Positions 1 through 10,100 of a stretch of 64,000 nucleotides of DNA are shown here, piece after piece; positions within the stretch are counted from its first letter, which is position 1; every line of letters begins with the position of its first letter. The notes under the pieces were generated by a model, which saw only the letters and a list, made by a program, of their open reading frames with translations, was not told the DNA's origin and made no database searches. This DNA is from Amia ocellicauda (lineage: Eukaryota > Chordata > Actinopteri > Amiiformes > Amiidae), in contig NC_089863.1 of the NCBI RefSeq assembly GCF_036373705.1, positions 9,839,357-9,903,356 of the forward strand, given 5' to 3'. The position numbers and the translations under genes were made by a program.

Positions 1-298
1 GCATAACATTAATTTTAAGGTGGCACTAAAGTGACAGAAATGCGGTGAAGCCCAGCTAAATCTGCTATTTTGTACAGGCCTGCATTTTTAAACTACTTAA
101 TGGCTTTGTTTCCGTATGTGTGTACATCTGTGACACTCACTTTTTAAAATGAGTTTATTATGTATTCATTATTAGTGTGGTCATACCAGTTAACTGTTTT
201 TAAAGCTTTGTATTATTACTCTGCACTTAAAATATAAATTACTGCCCTCCTCTCCAAGCAAATAAACCAACAGATTCCATTTAAAACAGTAAGTCTGA

Positions 299-340
<42 letters not shown>

Positions 341-751
341 GATGTCAAAATAAGGTGTTTGAGTCTGGTGATGACGTGCGAGTTGATGCCCGATGACGAG
401 TCATGTTTGATGACGTCATCAGATGCCTGCTGATGTGCGGTGAAATTATTGATGACGTCATTAGCCACTCGTTTTCCAGTCTCTCAGACACGCAGTTATG
501 AGAACAAGTAAAGAGAAATATTGTATTAATTTATTGTACTATGAAGATTTCCCCACACAGGGCACTGTTGAATTGTCCTGATATTTACGAGACAGTAAAT
601 AATGACCAGATGCTAAGTGTACAGTGCACTGGATTCATTTCTCGTAATAAAATGAGCTAGTGACTAGTCTTTTGTGTAGCTAAAACCCTACTGTACATGC
701 ATACATAGGAAGGAACTAACGCTCTTATGTTTGTTTTTATTTTAATGTATT

Positions 752-807
<56 letters not shown>

Positions 808-860
808 TTAAAGTATTGTAGCCTTCACTATAGTTGCATCCGCTAATTAAATCGCTCGCA
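1..860. other. AT-rich intergenic DNA with two TTA microsatellites
   Basis: No gene is visible. Two TTA trinucleotide runs lie at about 299-340 and 756-807. A cluster of CRE-like sites at 372-460 is listed separately. Base composition shifts sharply to CpG-rich after about 860. Confidence 0.6.
372..460. promoter_or_regulatory. Cluster of CRE/ATF-type palindromes
   Basis: Two perfect TGACGTCA palindromes lie at 411-418 and 453-460, and a TGACGTG half-type site lies at 372-378. All three fall within 90 bp of otherwise AT-rich DNA. TGACGTCA is the established binding site of CREB/ATF bZIP factors. The cluster is about 450 bp upstream of the CpG-rich block that probably holds the CCNB1IP1 promoter, so an upstream regulatory element is plausible but inferred. 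Confidence 0.45.
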
Positions 861-1740
861 ATAAAGGCTAATCACCGCGCTGGCCGGGCAGGGTTTGTCA
901 TTGTGATTCATTGTGACGTCCAGCGACGGGGGGCGAGCGGGGTCCGTCGTCTGCAAACGCGATTCATATTTCTGTAATCGCGCCCGTATCTCTGGCATAA
1001 CCGGCTGTCACTCTCGGCTACTGTACGAGCCACCTGTTGCCCGCATCGCGATCCCGCTCACATCGGCTATGATTCATAAGTGCATTATGATTATTGTTAT
1101 GATGATGATGATGATGATGATTACTGTAAGCAACGCAGGTATGCTCGGTACTCACCCACACGGTCGTGCCGCTGTCGCCGTCGGTCCGAGTCCGTGATCC
1201 GCTTAGCAAGCCCGCACACTCACCCGGGCAGTGCAGACCGCTGCTCCACGGCCGGCATTTCCACACAGACAGGGAGGAGAAAACAACCCGATATTCGCAG
1301 TCGGCTGTAGGGTATCTCTGCTTCCGTCCGTCCGTCCGTCCGTCCGTCAGTCGGCGCCTTGTGTCGCTCTGAACGGGCTGCGAGTGTGTCTGTGTGGGGG
1401 GTGTCTTATCATACCCCCGCGTCCGTAATCATATCTGCCAGGCCATTGTTTACTGCAGACGGTTGTCTATGCGGTAGATGGGAGTACTGGATCCTGTCTC
1501 TCTCTCTGTCTGTCTGGTGCGGTCTGCAGGCGGCCTGTGTCAGTCGGACAATTCTCCTGATAGTCTGCGGCAGCGCTGTTCCTGTGATCAGTCTGCCCCC
1601 TCCTCCTCCTGCTCCTCCTGCTCCAGCATCCCACTGTCCGCCTGTCCGTCCGCCTCAGGTCAGCCTGTATGTCGCCCGGGAGATTATCCGTGTCTATTTC
1701 TGCTCGTCGTGTAGCTGAGAGTCACTGTCTATCTGAGAAA
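861..1740 (+). promoter_or_regulatory. CpG-rich putative promoter and 5' region of CCNB1IP1
   Basis: This stretch is GC- and CpG-rich compared with the flanks, which is typical of a vertebrate CpG-island promoter. It contains a TGACGT half CRE near 913 and a CCGT tetranucleotide run near 1323-1348. The CCNB1IP1 coding exon opens with an acceptor AG at 2150-2151 just before its ATG, so an upstream non-coding exon must exist and this is the best place for it. The open frames here are short, overlapping and low-complexity, and are not called as genes. Confidence 0.45.
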
Positions 1741-1777
1741 TGGAAATAGCCTGTAGCGGTGAAGTGCGGTCAATCGC

Positions 1778-1780
<3 letters not shown>

Positions 1781-1830
<50 letters not shown>

Positions 1831-2010
1831 GTTAGTGTACTGTAGTTTTCAGGAAACCAATCAATCAGTCAGTGTGTGTCTGACTGCATTACATTAATCA
1901 CCCCCACCTCTCTCTCCCAGTGCAGTCCATATTAACCCTCTCTCGGACTGTCTCAGTTTTGTAGTGTCCCATCAATCAGTCTGTATTCTCACCTGTATCT
2001 CTTCTCTCTC
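1781..2010 (+). repeat. CT run and diverged units of the ~60-bp minisatellite
   Basis: A 47-bp CT run (1781-1827) ends in CAG and is followed by GTGTTAGTGTACTGTAG, a diverged version of the dispersed ~60-bp repeat described at 6008 and 16067. A second degenerate unit with ATTAACCCTCTCT lies near 1931. The block falls in the presumed 5'-UTR intron of CCNB1IP1. Confidence 0.5.
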
Positions 2011-2158
2011 TCCAACTTCTCTGCACCTTTTCACCACCCTCCTCCTCCTCCTCCTCCTCTCCCTCCCTTCACTGTGCTTCTGTCCCCCCACCACCATTCC
2101 TCCCTAACCTTCGCCATCTCTCCACTTTCTCCCTCTTGCCCCCCACCCCAGCCCTGCC

Positions 2159-5100
2159 ATGTCTCTGTGTGAGGACACCCTGCTGTGTAACTTCCCCAAG
2201 TGCCGCGGGAAGCTGAGCGGCTTCGCCTGGGTGACGGCCTGCTCCCACGTGTTCTGCGACCAGCACGGAGCGGGGGAGTTCGGCCGCTCGCCCGCCGTGT
2301 GCCCGGCCTGCTCCAACACGCTGTCCGGCAAGCTGGACATCGTGCGCACCGAGCTCAGCCCCTCCGAGGAGTACAAGGCCATGGTGCTGGCCGGGCTGCG
2401 GCCCGAGACCGTGCTGGACATCAGCTCCCGGGCGCTGACCTTCTGGACTTACCAGGTACAGGTTGGGGAGAGATGCCCGCGCTGGTGGCACTGATCTCAC
2501 CACAGATCTTCAATGACATACAAAATGTAGCTAAATTATGCCTCCTTTCCACTGGCTTAAGCGTCCGTTACAGAGCTTTTTGTAAAACCTGGCCACTGTG
2601 AAGTCCATACCTGTTGTGGGAGGAGCAGAGCAATTGTGGGATACTGTTGTGTTTCGTTTTAAAAACAAGTACAGGAAAAAACACTATGAGCAATAGAACC
2701 TGACATGGAATTATTTTAAATTTACATATCAGACGTCCTTAACCAGGGCAAGTTACAGTTGAAACAAAATACACACGTTTCACAATTAATAATTCAGTAA
2801 CAGCAGCTACAATATAACAGGTTATAAATTAACTAAAGTTACACATTGCAGTTATGGTGTTTATGGACTTATGGGCGCATTTATTAAATCAGTCCTTAAT
2901 GATTTAGAGGGAAACCCAGATCTGCTGTATTTATTTATTCACTCATTTAACTTGTAAATGGGCACGTTAACTTAATCGTGTTCACCTTCACACTGACTCT
3001 CTGCGGATTGTCCTGCACACCATTCACACAACAAGCCTGAAACGCCCGCCAGCTGTTCATACAATATTAATAACATCGGCTGGTACAGTTCCGATTATTA
3101 TCCTTCAGTTTATTTTTATCTAGTCACAGCACTGCACCGGTCCTGTGAAATCTGTGTTCGGCAAGTTTTTAACACTCAGATATTAACTGAGCAGTTATTG
3201 TTTCTGTATGTGGATTTCACTCCATGTTGCTAATAAAACTATTTTTTTTGTGATCGCACACGGCACTTCATAATGTAGCTGATGTACACTCACCTAAAGG
3301 ATTATTAGGAACACCTGTTCAATTTCTCATTAATGCAATTATCTAACCAACCAATCACATGGCAGTTGCTTCAATGCATTTAGGGGTGTGGTCCTGGTCA
3401 AGACAATCTCCCGAACTCCAAACTGAATGTCTGAATGGGAAAGAGAGGTGATTTAAGCAATTTTGAGCGTGGCATGGTTGTTGGTGCCAGACGGGCCGGT
3501 CTGAGTATTTCACAATCTGCTCAGTTACTGGGATTTTCACGCACAACCATTTCTAGGGTTTACAAAGAATGGTGTGAAAAGGGAAAAACATCCAGTATGC
3601 GGCAGTCCTGTGGGCGAAAATGCCTTGTTGATGCTAGAGGTCAGAGGAGAATGGGCCGACTGATTCAAGCTGATAGAAGAGCAACTTTGACTGAAATAAC
3701 CACTCGTTACAACCGAGGTATGCAGCAAAGCATTTGTGAAGCCACAACACGTACAACCGTGAGGCGGATGGGCTACAACAGCAGAAGACCCCACCGGGTA
3801 CCACTTATCTCCACTACAAATAGGAAAAAGAGGCTACAATTTGCACAAGCTCACCAAAATTGGACAGTTGAAGACTGGAAAAATGTTGCCTGGTCTGATG
3901 AGTCTCGATTTCTGTTGAGACATTCAGATGGTAGAGTCAGAATTTGGCGTAAACAGAATGAGAACATGGATCCATCATGCCTTGTTACCACTGTGCAGGC
4001 TGGTGGTGGTGGTGTAATGGTGTGGGGGATGTTTTCTTGGCACACTTTAGGCCCCTTAGTGCCAATTGGGCATCGTTTAAATGCCACGGCCTACCTGAGC
4101 ATTGTTTCTGACCATGTCCATCCCTTTATGACCACCATGTACCCATCCTCTGATGGCTACTTCCAGCAGGATAATGCACCATGTCACAAAGGTCGAATCA
4201 TTTCAAATTGGTTTCTTGAACATGACAATGAGTTCACTGTACTAAACTGGCCCCCACAGTCACCAGATCTCAACCCAATAGAGCATCTGTGGGATGTGGT
4301 GGAACGGGAGCTTCGTGCCCTGGATGTGCATCCCACAAATCTCCATCAACTGCAAGATGCTATCCTATCAATATGGGCCAACATTTCTAAAGAATGCTTT
4401 CAGCACCTTGTTGAATCAATGCCACGTAGAATTAAGGCAGTTCTGAAGGCGAAAGGGGGTCAAACACAGTATTAGTATGGTGTTCCTAATAATCCTTTAG
4501 GTGAGTGTGTATCTGATGCGTCTCTCTTCCCTGTCTGTCTACAAGTCAAGGACACATCTCCGCTTCTTAAAGAGAAGTACTCCTGGGTGGGCGTGACGGA
4601 CGCTGATGGCCATGTCTGGCAGCAGATACTTAAGCGTCCAGAAAACCTGGACGTGTCCGGACACTTAAGCCGTTGGAAACACCCATTTAAGCATCCAGGG
4701 CCGGTGGAAACGGCGCAGTAGTCATCCGCACAACCAGGATGTAACCGTTAGACCGTTCCCCCCCACTGTCCCAGGTGCACCAGGAGCGGCTGTACCAGGA
4801 GTTCGCCATGTCCCGGGCCGAGGGCCACGTGCGGCAGGTGGAGAAGCTGCTCTCCCAGCAGAGCCAGAGCCGGGAGCTGGAGCTCAGCGCCATGCGGGAG
4901 GAGGTCAACTGTCTCAAGAAGGTCCGTTTCTCCCATTGATTGATACCATACTTCCCTGCCTTCTCTCTCTCTATGTGACTCTCTCACCCTCCCATTCTCT
5001 TTCCTCCCTGTATCCCTCCCCCTCTCTCTCTCCCTCTCTCTCTCCTCCCTGTATCCCTCCCCTTCTCTCTCTCCCTCTCTCATTCTATCTCCTCCCTGTA

Positions 5101-5547
5101 TCCCTCCCCCTGTCCCAGATGCTGGAGGAGTACAAGCGGAAGTACAGCGAGGTGTCCGAGCGGCTGATGGAGCGGAATCGGCAGTACCAGAAGCTGCAGG
5201 GCATGTACGACTCGCTGAGGCTGCGCAGCATGGTGGGCGAGAGGGAGGCCAGCCAGGGCACCGAGTACAGCGCAGGTCAGCACTCACTGACACACACAGA
5301 CACACACTGCGATACACTGTGGCACAGTGAGGGTAATGCTGCCACACCCATAGGCACAGTGCGGTACCACACCCCCAGACAGAGCCCAGGGCAGGCCGGG
5401 ATGGAGGGGGACAGCAGGGGGCACCACAGCTTCCTGTCCGCGCTGGAGAACGACTCGGGCAAGACGGGCTTCTTCCAGTTCATCTCCCCAGTGAGACACA
5501 GCCAGGCCTACAAGGGCCCACCCCGGGTCTTCACCAAGACGCACTGA
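2159..5547 (+). CDS. CCNB1IP1: Cyclin B1 interacting protein 1 (HEI10-type E3 ligase), 4 coding exons
   Basis: CCNB1IP1/HEI10 is a RING-type SUMO/ubiquitin ligase acting at meiotic crossover sites and on cyclin B1. The coding exons I place are 2159-2455, 4775-4921, 5119-5275 and 5360-5547, which join in frame to about 262 codons (human protein 277 aa). Exon 1 begins MSLCEDTLLCNFPKC and carries the atypical Cys/His RING with ACSHVFCDQH and CPAC. The junction residues FWTYQ/VHQERLYQE match the vertebrate protein. Exons 2-3 encode the coiled coil, ending in the conserved LMERNRQYQKLQG and YDSLRLR. The last exon is a poorly conserved tail ending VFTKTH. The start is the first ATG after the acceptor AG at 2150-2151. 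The first intron after the start codon carries an intact Tc1-type element. Two AGs 6 bp apart (5352-5353 and 5358-5359) make the final acceptor ambiguous by two codons. Confidence 0.93.
3287..4507 (+). mobile_element. Tc1/mariner DD36E element, copy 1, in CCNB1IP1 intron
   Basis: The element is 1221 bp between terminal inverted repeats that begin CACTCACCTAAAGGATTATT and end in the complement, with a TA target dinucleotide at 3285-3286. The right flank reads TGTA rather than a clean TA. It sits sense to CCNB1IP1 in the intron between coding exons 1 and 2. It has the same length and ends as three further copies at 24135, 30284 and 34692. Confidence 0.92.
3435..4475 (+). CDS. Tc1/mariner-type transposase, complete (346 aa)
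   Basis: This is a full-length transposase that would cut and paste the surrounding 1221-bp element at TA sites. The N-terminal ~120 residues form paired HTH DNA-binding domains (SISQSAQLLGFSRTTISRVY). The catalytic core shows WSDESRF (Asp155), QQDNAPCH (Asp246) and [12 protein letters not shown] (Glu283). I count 36 residues between the second Asp and the Glu, so the triad is DD36E rather than the usual Tc1 DD34E. There is no internal stop. It differs from the copy at 24283 at only six residues: 4, 53, 89, 109, 176 and 258. The frame looks capable of making active enzyme, but activity is not shown by sequence alone. Confidence 0.9.
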   Translation: MGKRGDLSNFERGMVVGARRAGLSISQSAQLLGFSRTTISRVYKEWCEKGKTSSMRQSCGRKCLVDARGQRRMGRLIQADRRATLTEITTRYNRGMQQSICEATTRTTVRRMGYNSRRPHRVPLISTTNRKKRLQFAQAHQNWTVEDWKNVAWSDESRFLLRHSDGRVRIWRKQNENMDPSCLVTTVQAGGGGVMVWGMFSWHTLGPLVPIGHRLNATAYLSIVSDHVHPFMTTMYPSSDGYFQQDNAPCHKGRIISNWFLEHDNEFTVLNWPPQSPDLNPIEHLWDVVERELRALDVHPTNLHQLQDAILSIWANISKECFQHLVESMPRRIKAVLKAKGGQTQY

Positions 5548-5835
5548 TACACGCTGTAACACACACATGACCACGTGCTGTCACTGACACACTGGAAGAC
5601 CCCAGCACTCACTGCTGCATCTCAGGCACTCAACACACAAGTTCATATTCATGTTCGCTGTACAGAGAATAGCTGAGCTTCTGGGTGCATTTATACATTT
5701 TGATGTTTGGTTTAAGACCTTTTGTATGTACTGAAGCACCCAACACACACAAGGTTAGTTTTAGTTCATTATTCTCTGAGTCAAGTTGTTCAGTTGCTGC
5801 TGGAGGTCATGTGTTCCTCCCTGAGTCTGAAAAAC

Positions 5836-5841
5836 AATAAA
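5836..5841 (+). terminator. Polyadenylation signal of CCNB1IP1
   Basis: A canonical AATAAA lies 289 bp after the CCNB1IP1 stop codon, and no other hexamer on this strand is closer. The intervening sequence is an ordinary 3' UTR. Confidence 0.6.
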
Positions 5842-6007
5842 AGTATTTTCCCTCAGTCTGCATGGTTCTCTTTCACTTTGTTCTGTCCATCTGCTGCCTC
5901 TGACCTTGCTGTGACCGGAGTAGAACGAACTCACCCTCCCTCTTTCTCCTTTTCTCCAGTCGTCTTTTCTCTACATCCTCAGATGGTGTGCAGTGTTAAT
6001 AGTGCAG

Positions 6008-6750
6008 TGCTGTAGTGTCCAGTCAGTGTGTCTGTATTAATCCTCTCTCTCAGTGCAGTGTTAATGTGCTGTAGTGTTCAGTCAGTGTGTCTGTATTAAC
6101 CCTCTCTCTCTCAGTGCAGTGTTAATGTGCTGTAGTGTTCAGTCAGTCAGTGTGTCTGTATTAACCCTCTCTCTCTCAGTGCAGTGTTAATGTGCTGTAG
6201 TGTTCAGTCAGTCAGTGTCTGTATTAACCCTCTCTCTCTCAGTGCAGTGTTAATGTGCTGTAGTGTTCAGTCAGTGTCTGTATTAACCCTCTCTCTCAGT
6301 GCAGTGTTAATGTGCTGTAGTGTTCAGTGTGTCTGTATTAACCCTCTCTCTCAGTGCAGTGTTAATGTGCTGTAGTGTTCAGTCAGTGTGTCTGTATTAA
6401 CCCTCTCTCTCTCAGTGCAGTGTTAATGTGCTGTAGTGTCCAGTCAGTCAGTGTGTCTGTACTGTATTAACCCTCTCTCTCTCAGTGCAGTGTTAATGTG
6501 CTGTAGTGTTCAGTCAGTCAGTGTGTCTGTATTAACCCTCTCTCTCAGTGCAGTGTTAATGTGCTGTAGTGTTCAGTGTGTCTGTATTAACCCTCTCTCT
6601 CTCAGTGCAGTGTTAATGTGCTGTAGTGTTCAGTGTGTCTGTATTAACCCTCTCTCTCAGTGCAGTGTTAATGTGCTGTAGTGTTCAGTGTGTCTGTATT
6701 AACCCTCTCTCTCTCAGTGCAGTGTTAATGTGCTGTAGTGTCCAGTCAGT
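6008..6750 (+). repeat. ~60-bp splice-acceptor-like minisatellite, array 1
   Basis: About 12 tandem copies of a 55-63 bp unit. Each contains CTGTATTAAC, a CCTCTCTCTCTCAG tract, then TGCAGTGTTAATGTGCTG and TAGTGTTCAGT with one or two CAGT extensions. Length variation comes mainly from the CT tract and the CAGT steps. This array lies between the 3' ends of CCNB1IP1 and TTC5. The same unit is repeated at 16067, 18938 (inverted) and 21608. Confidence 0.9.
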
Positions 6751-7119
6751 CATGTCCCTTTGTTGAGACAAGAAAACAAAAAATCATACACAGGCGGCTT
6801 CTGTTATTGCTTTATATTTTGAGTGACATAGTTGTCATATTTACGGGCAAGGTTTCAAAACGTAACAAAAAAAGCTTTATATACAAAAATGACAGCCTGT
6901 GTCGCCCCCCCCCCGCAAAAAATATGTATAATATATACAGCAAAGACACACAACCCCAAAAATACACAACTAATATTTACAGTCCACTCCACCTTGGCAA
7001 TATTCTCCCCGTGTCCCCTCCTCCTCCTCGTCTCCCCATGTTCTTATGTCTCTTGATCCTCCCTGATTCTTCTCTACCTCCTGGCTCTTCTCCTTCTCCT
7101 TCTCTCCTCCATCTCCCTC
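6751..7119 (-). other. Presumed TTC5 3' UTR and spacer
   Basis: The sequence between array 1 and the TTC5 stop codon is AT-rich near 6770-6960 and CT-rich near 7000-7115. No AATAAA was found on the TTC5 strand. Weak variants reading TATAAA lie near 6808 and 6875. No gene is visible here. Confidence 0.4.
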
Positions 7120-10100
7120 TCAGTCGCTCTGGGGCGTGTATGTGACGGAGGCGACGCTCTGGCTCGCTGCTCCCTGTTTCTTGCCATTAACAATGAGGAG
7201 GAGGGGGGAGTCCACCCGGATACTGCGGAACTCAAACGACTGTGGGACGGGGGGAGAGAGAGAGAGAGAGAGGTACAAACAGAGGGAGAGGGACACGGAG
7301 ATAGACAAGAGTTAGACTAGGAAACAACCATCTAAGTTTGTTCAGTGTACAGTCCAGAATGTGTGCGCAGTGTGTCGAGTGGACAGTCCCGAGTGTGTGC
7401 GCAGTGTGTCGAGTGTATAGTCCAGAATGTGTGCGCAGTGTGTCGAGTGTATAGTCCAGAGTGTGTGCGGTGTGTCGAGTGCACAGTCCCGAGTGTGTAT
7501 GCAGTGTGTCGAGTGTATAGTCCAGTTTGTGCGCAGTGTGTCGAGTGTATAGTCCCGAGTGTGTGCGCAGTGTGTCGAGTGTATAGTCCAGAATGTGTGC
7601 GCAGTGTGTCGAGTGTATAGTCCAGAGTGTGTGCGCAGTGTGTCGAGTGTATAGTCCAGAGTGTGTGCGGTGTGTCGAGTGCACAGTCCCGAGTGTGTAT
7701 GCAGTGTGTCGAGTGTATAGTCCAGTTTGTGCGCAGTGTGTCGAGTGTATAGTCCAGAGTGTGTGCGCAGTGTGTCGAGTGTATAGTCCAGAGTGTGTGC
7801 GCAGTGTGTCGAGTGTATAGTCCAGAGTGTGTGCGCAGTGTGTCGAGTGTATAGTCCAGAGTGTGTGCGCAGTGTGTCGAGTGGACAGTCCAGAATGTGT
7901 GCGCAGTGTGTCGAGTGCACAGTCCAGAGTGTGTGCGCAGTGTGTCGAGTGCACAGTCCAGAGTGTGTGCGCAGTGTGTCGAGTGTATAGTCCAGAGTGT
8001 GTGCGCAGTGTGTCGAGTGTATAGTCCAGAGTGTGTGCGCAGTGTGTCGAGTGTATAGTCCAGAGTGTGTGCGCAGTGTGTCGAGTGCACAGTCCCGAGT
8101 GTGTGCGCAGTGTGTCGAGTGCACAGTCCCGAGTGTGTGCGCAGTGTGTCGAGTGTATAGTCCAGAGTGTGTGCGCAGTGTGTCGAGTGTATAGTCCAGT
8201 GTGTGCGCAGTGTGTCGAGTGGACAGTCCAGAGTGTGTGCGCAGTGTGTCAAGTGTATAGTCCAGTGTGTGCGCAGTGTGTTGAGTGGACAGTCCCGAGT
8301 GTGTGCAGTGTGTCAAGTGTATAGTCCCGAGTGTGTGTGCAGTGTGTCAAGTGTATAGTCCAGTGTGTGCGCAGTGTGTTGAGTGGACAGTCCAGAGTGT
8401 GTGCGCAGTGTGTCGAGTGTATAGTCCAGAGTGTGTGCGCAGTGTGTCGAGTGCACAGTCCCGAGTGTGTGCGCAGTGTGTCGAGTGGACAGTCCAGAAT
8501 GTGTGCGCAGTGTGTCGAGTGCACAGTCCAGAGTGTGTGCGCAGTGTGTCGAGTGTATAGTCCAGAGTGTGTGCGCAGTGTGTCGAGTGCACAGTCCCGA
8601 GTGTGTGCGCAGTGTGTCGAGTGGACAGTCCAGAATGTGTGCGCAGTGTGTCGAGTGCACAGTCCAGAGTGTGTGCGCAGTGTGTCGAGTGTATAGTCCA
8701 GAGTGTGTGCGCAGTGTGTCGAGTGTATAGTCCCAAGTGTGTGTGCAGTGTGTCAAGTGTATAGTCCAGTGTGTGCGCAGTGTGTCGAGTGGACAGTCCA
8801 GAGTGTGTGCAGTGTGTCGAGTGCACAGTCCGGAGTGTGTGCAGTGTGTCGAGTGGACAGTCCAGAGTGTGTGCGCAGTGTGTCGAGTGCACAGTCCCGA
8901 GTGTGTGCGCAGTGTGTCGAGTGCACAGTCCCGAGTGTGTGCGCAGTGTGTCGAGTGTATAGTCCAGAGTGTGTGCGCAGTGTGTCGAGTGCACAGTCCC
9001 GAGTGTGTGTGCAGTGTGTCAAGTGTATAGTCCAGTGTGTGCGCAGTGTGTCGAGTGCACAGTCCCGAGTGTGTGTGCAGTGTGTCAAGTGTATAGTCCA
9101 GTGTGTGCGCAGTGTGTCGAGTGCACAGTCCCGAGTGTGTGCGCAGTGTGTCGAGTGCACAGTCCCGAGTGTGTGCGCAGTGTGTCGAGTGTATAGTCCA
9201 GAGTGTGTGCGCAGTGTGTCGAGTGCACAGTCCCGAGTGTGTGTGCAGTGTGTCGAGTGCACAGTCGAGTGTGTGCAGTGTGTCGAGTGTATAGTCCAGA
9301 GTGTGTGCGCAGTGTGTCGAGTGTATAGTCCAGAGTGTGTGCGCAGTGTGTCGAGTGCACAGTCCCGAGTGTGTGCGCAGTGTGTCGAGTGGACAGTCCA
9401 GAGTGTGTGCGCAGTGTGTCGAGTGCACAGTCCCGAGTGTGTGCGCAGTGTGTCGAGTGGACAGTCCAGAGTGTGTGCAGTGTGTCGAGTGTATAGTCCA
9501 GAGTGTGTGCGCAGTGTGTCGAGTGCACAGTCCCGAGTGTGTGCGCAGTGTGTCGAGTGCACAGTCCCGAGTGTGTGCAGTGTGTCGAGTGTATAGTCCA
9601 GAGTGTGTGCGCAGTGTGTCGAGTGCACAGTCCCGAGTGTGTGCGCAGTGTGTCGAGTGGACAGTCCAGAATGTGTGCGCAGTGTGTCGAGTGCACAGTC
9701 CCGAGTGTGTGCGCAGTGTGTCGAGTGTATAGTCCAGAGTGTGTGCGCAGTGTGTCGAGTGCACAGTCCCGAGTGTGTGCGCAGTGTGTCGAGTGTATAG
9801 TCCAGAGTGTGTGCGCAGTGTGTCGAGTGCACAGTCCCGAGTGTGTGCGCAGTGTGTCGAGTGTATAGTCCAGAGTGTGTGCGCAGTGTGTCGAGTGCAG
9901 TCCCGAGTGTGTGTGCAGTGTGTCAAGTGTATAGTCCAGTGTGTGCGCAGTGTGTTGAGTGCACAGTCCCGAGTGTGTGCGCAGTGTGTCGAGTACACAG
10001 TCCCGAGTGTGTGCGCAGTGTGTCGAGTGTATAGTCCAGAGTGTGTGTGCAGTGTGTCGAGTGCACAGTCCCGAGTGTGTGTGCAGTGTGTCAAGTGTAT

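Noticed and set aside
913-1718. Overlapping short open frames in the CpG-rich 5' region
   Set aside because: They overlap in several phases and strands, contain low-complexity Asp/His or Ser/Pro runs, and match no family I recognise.
2069-2503. Minus-strand open frame of 144 codons over CCNB1IP1 exon 1
   Set aside because: It is the antisense shadow of a GC-rich, conserved RING exon.
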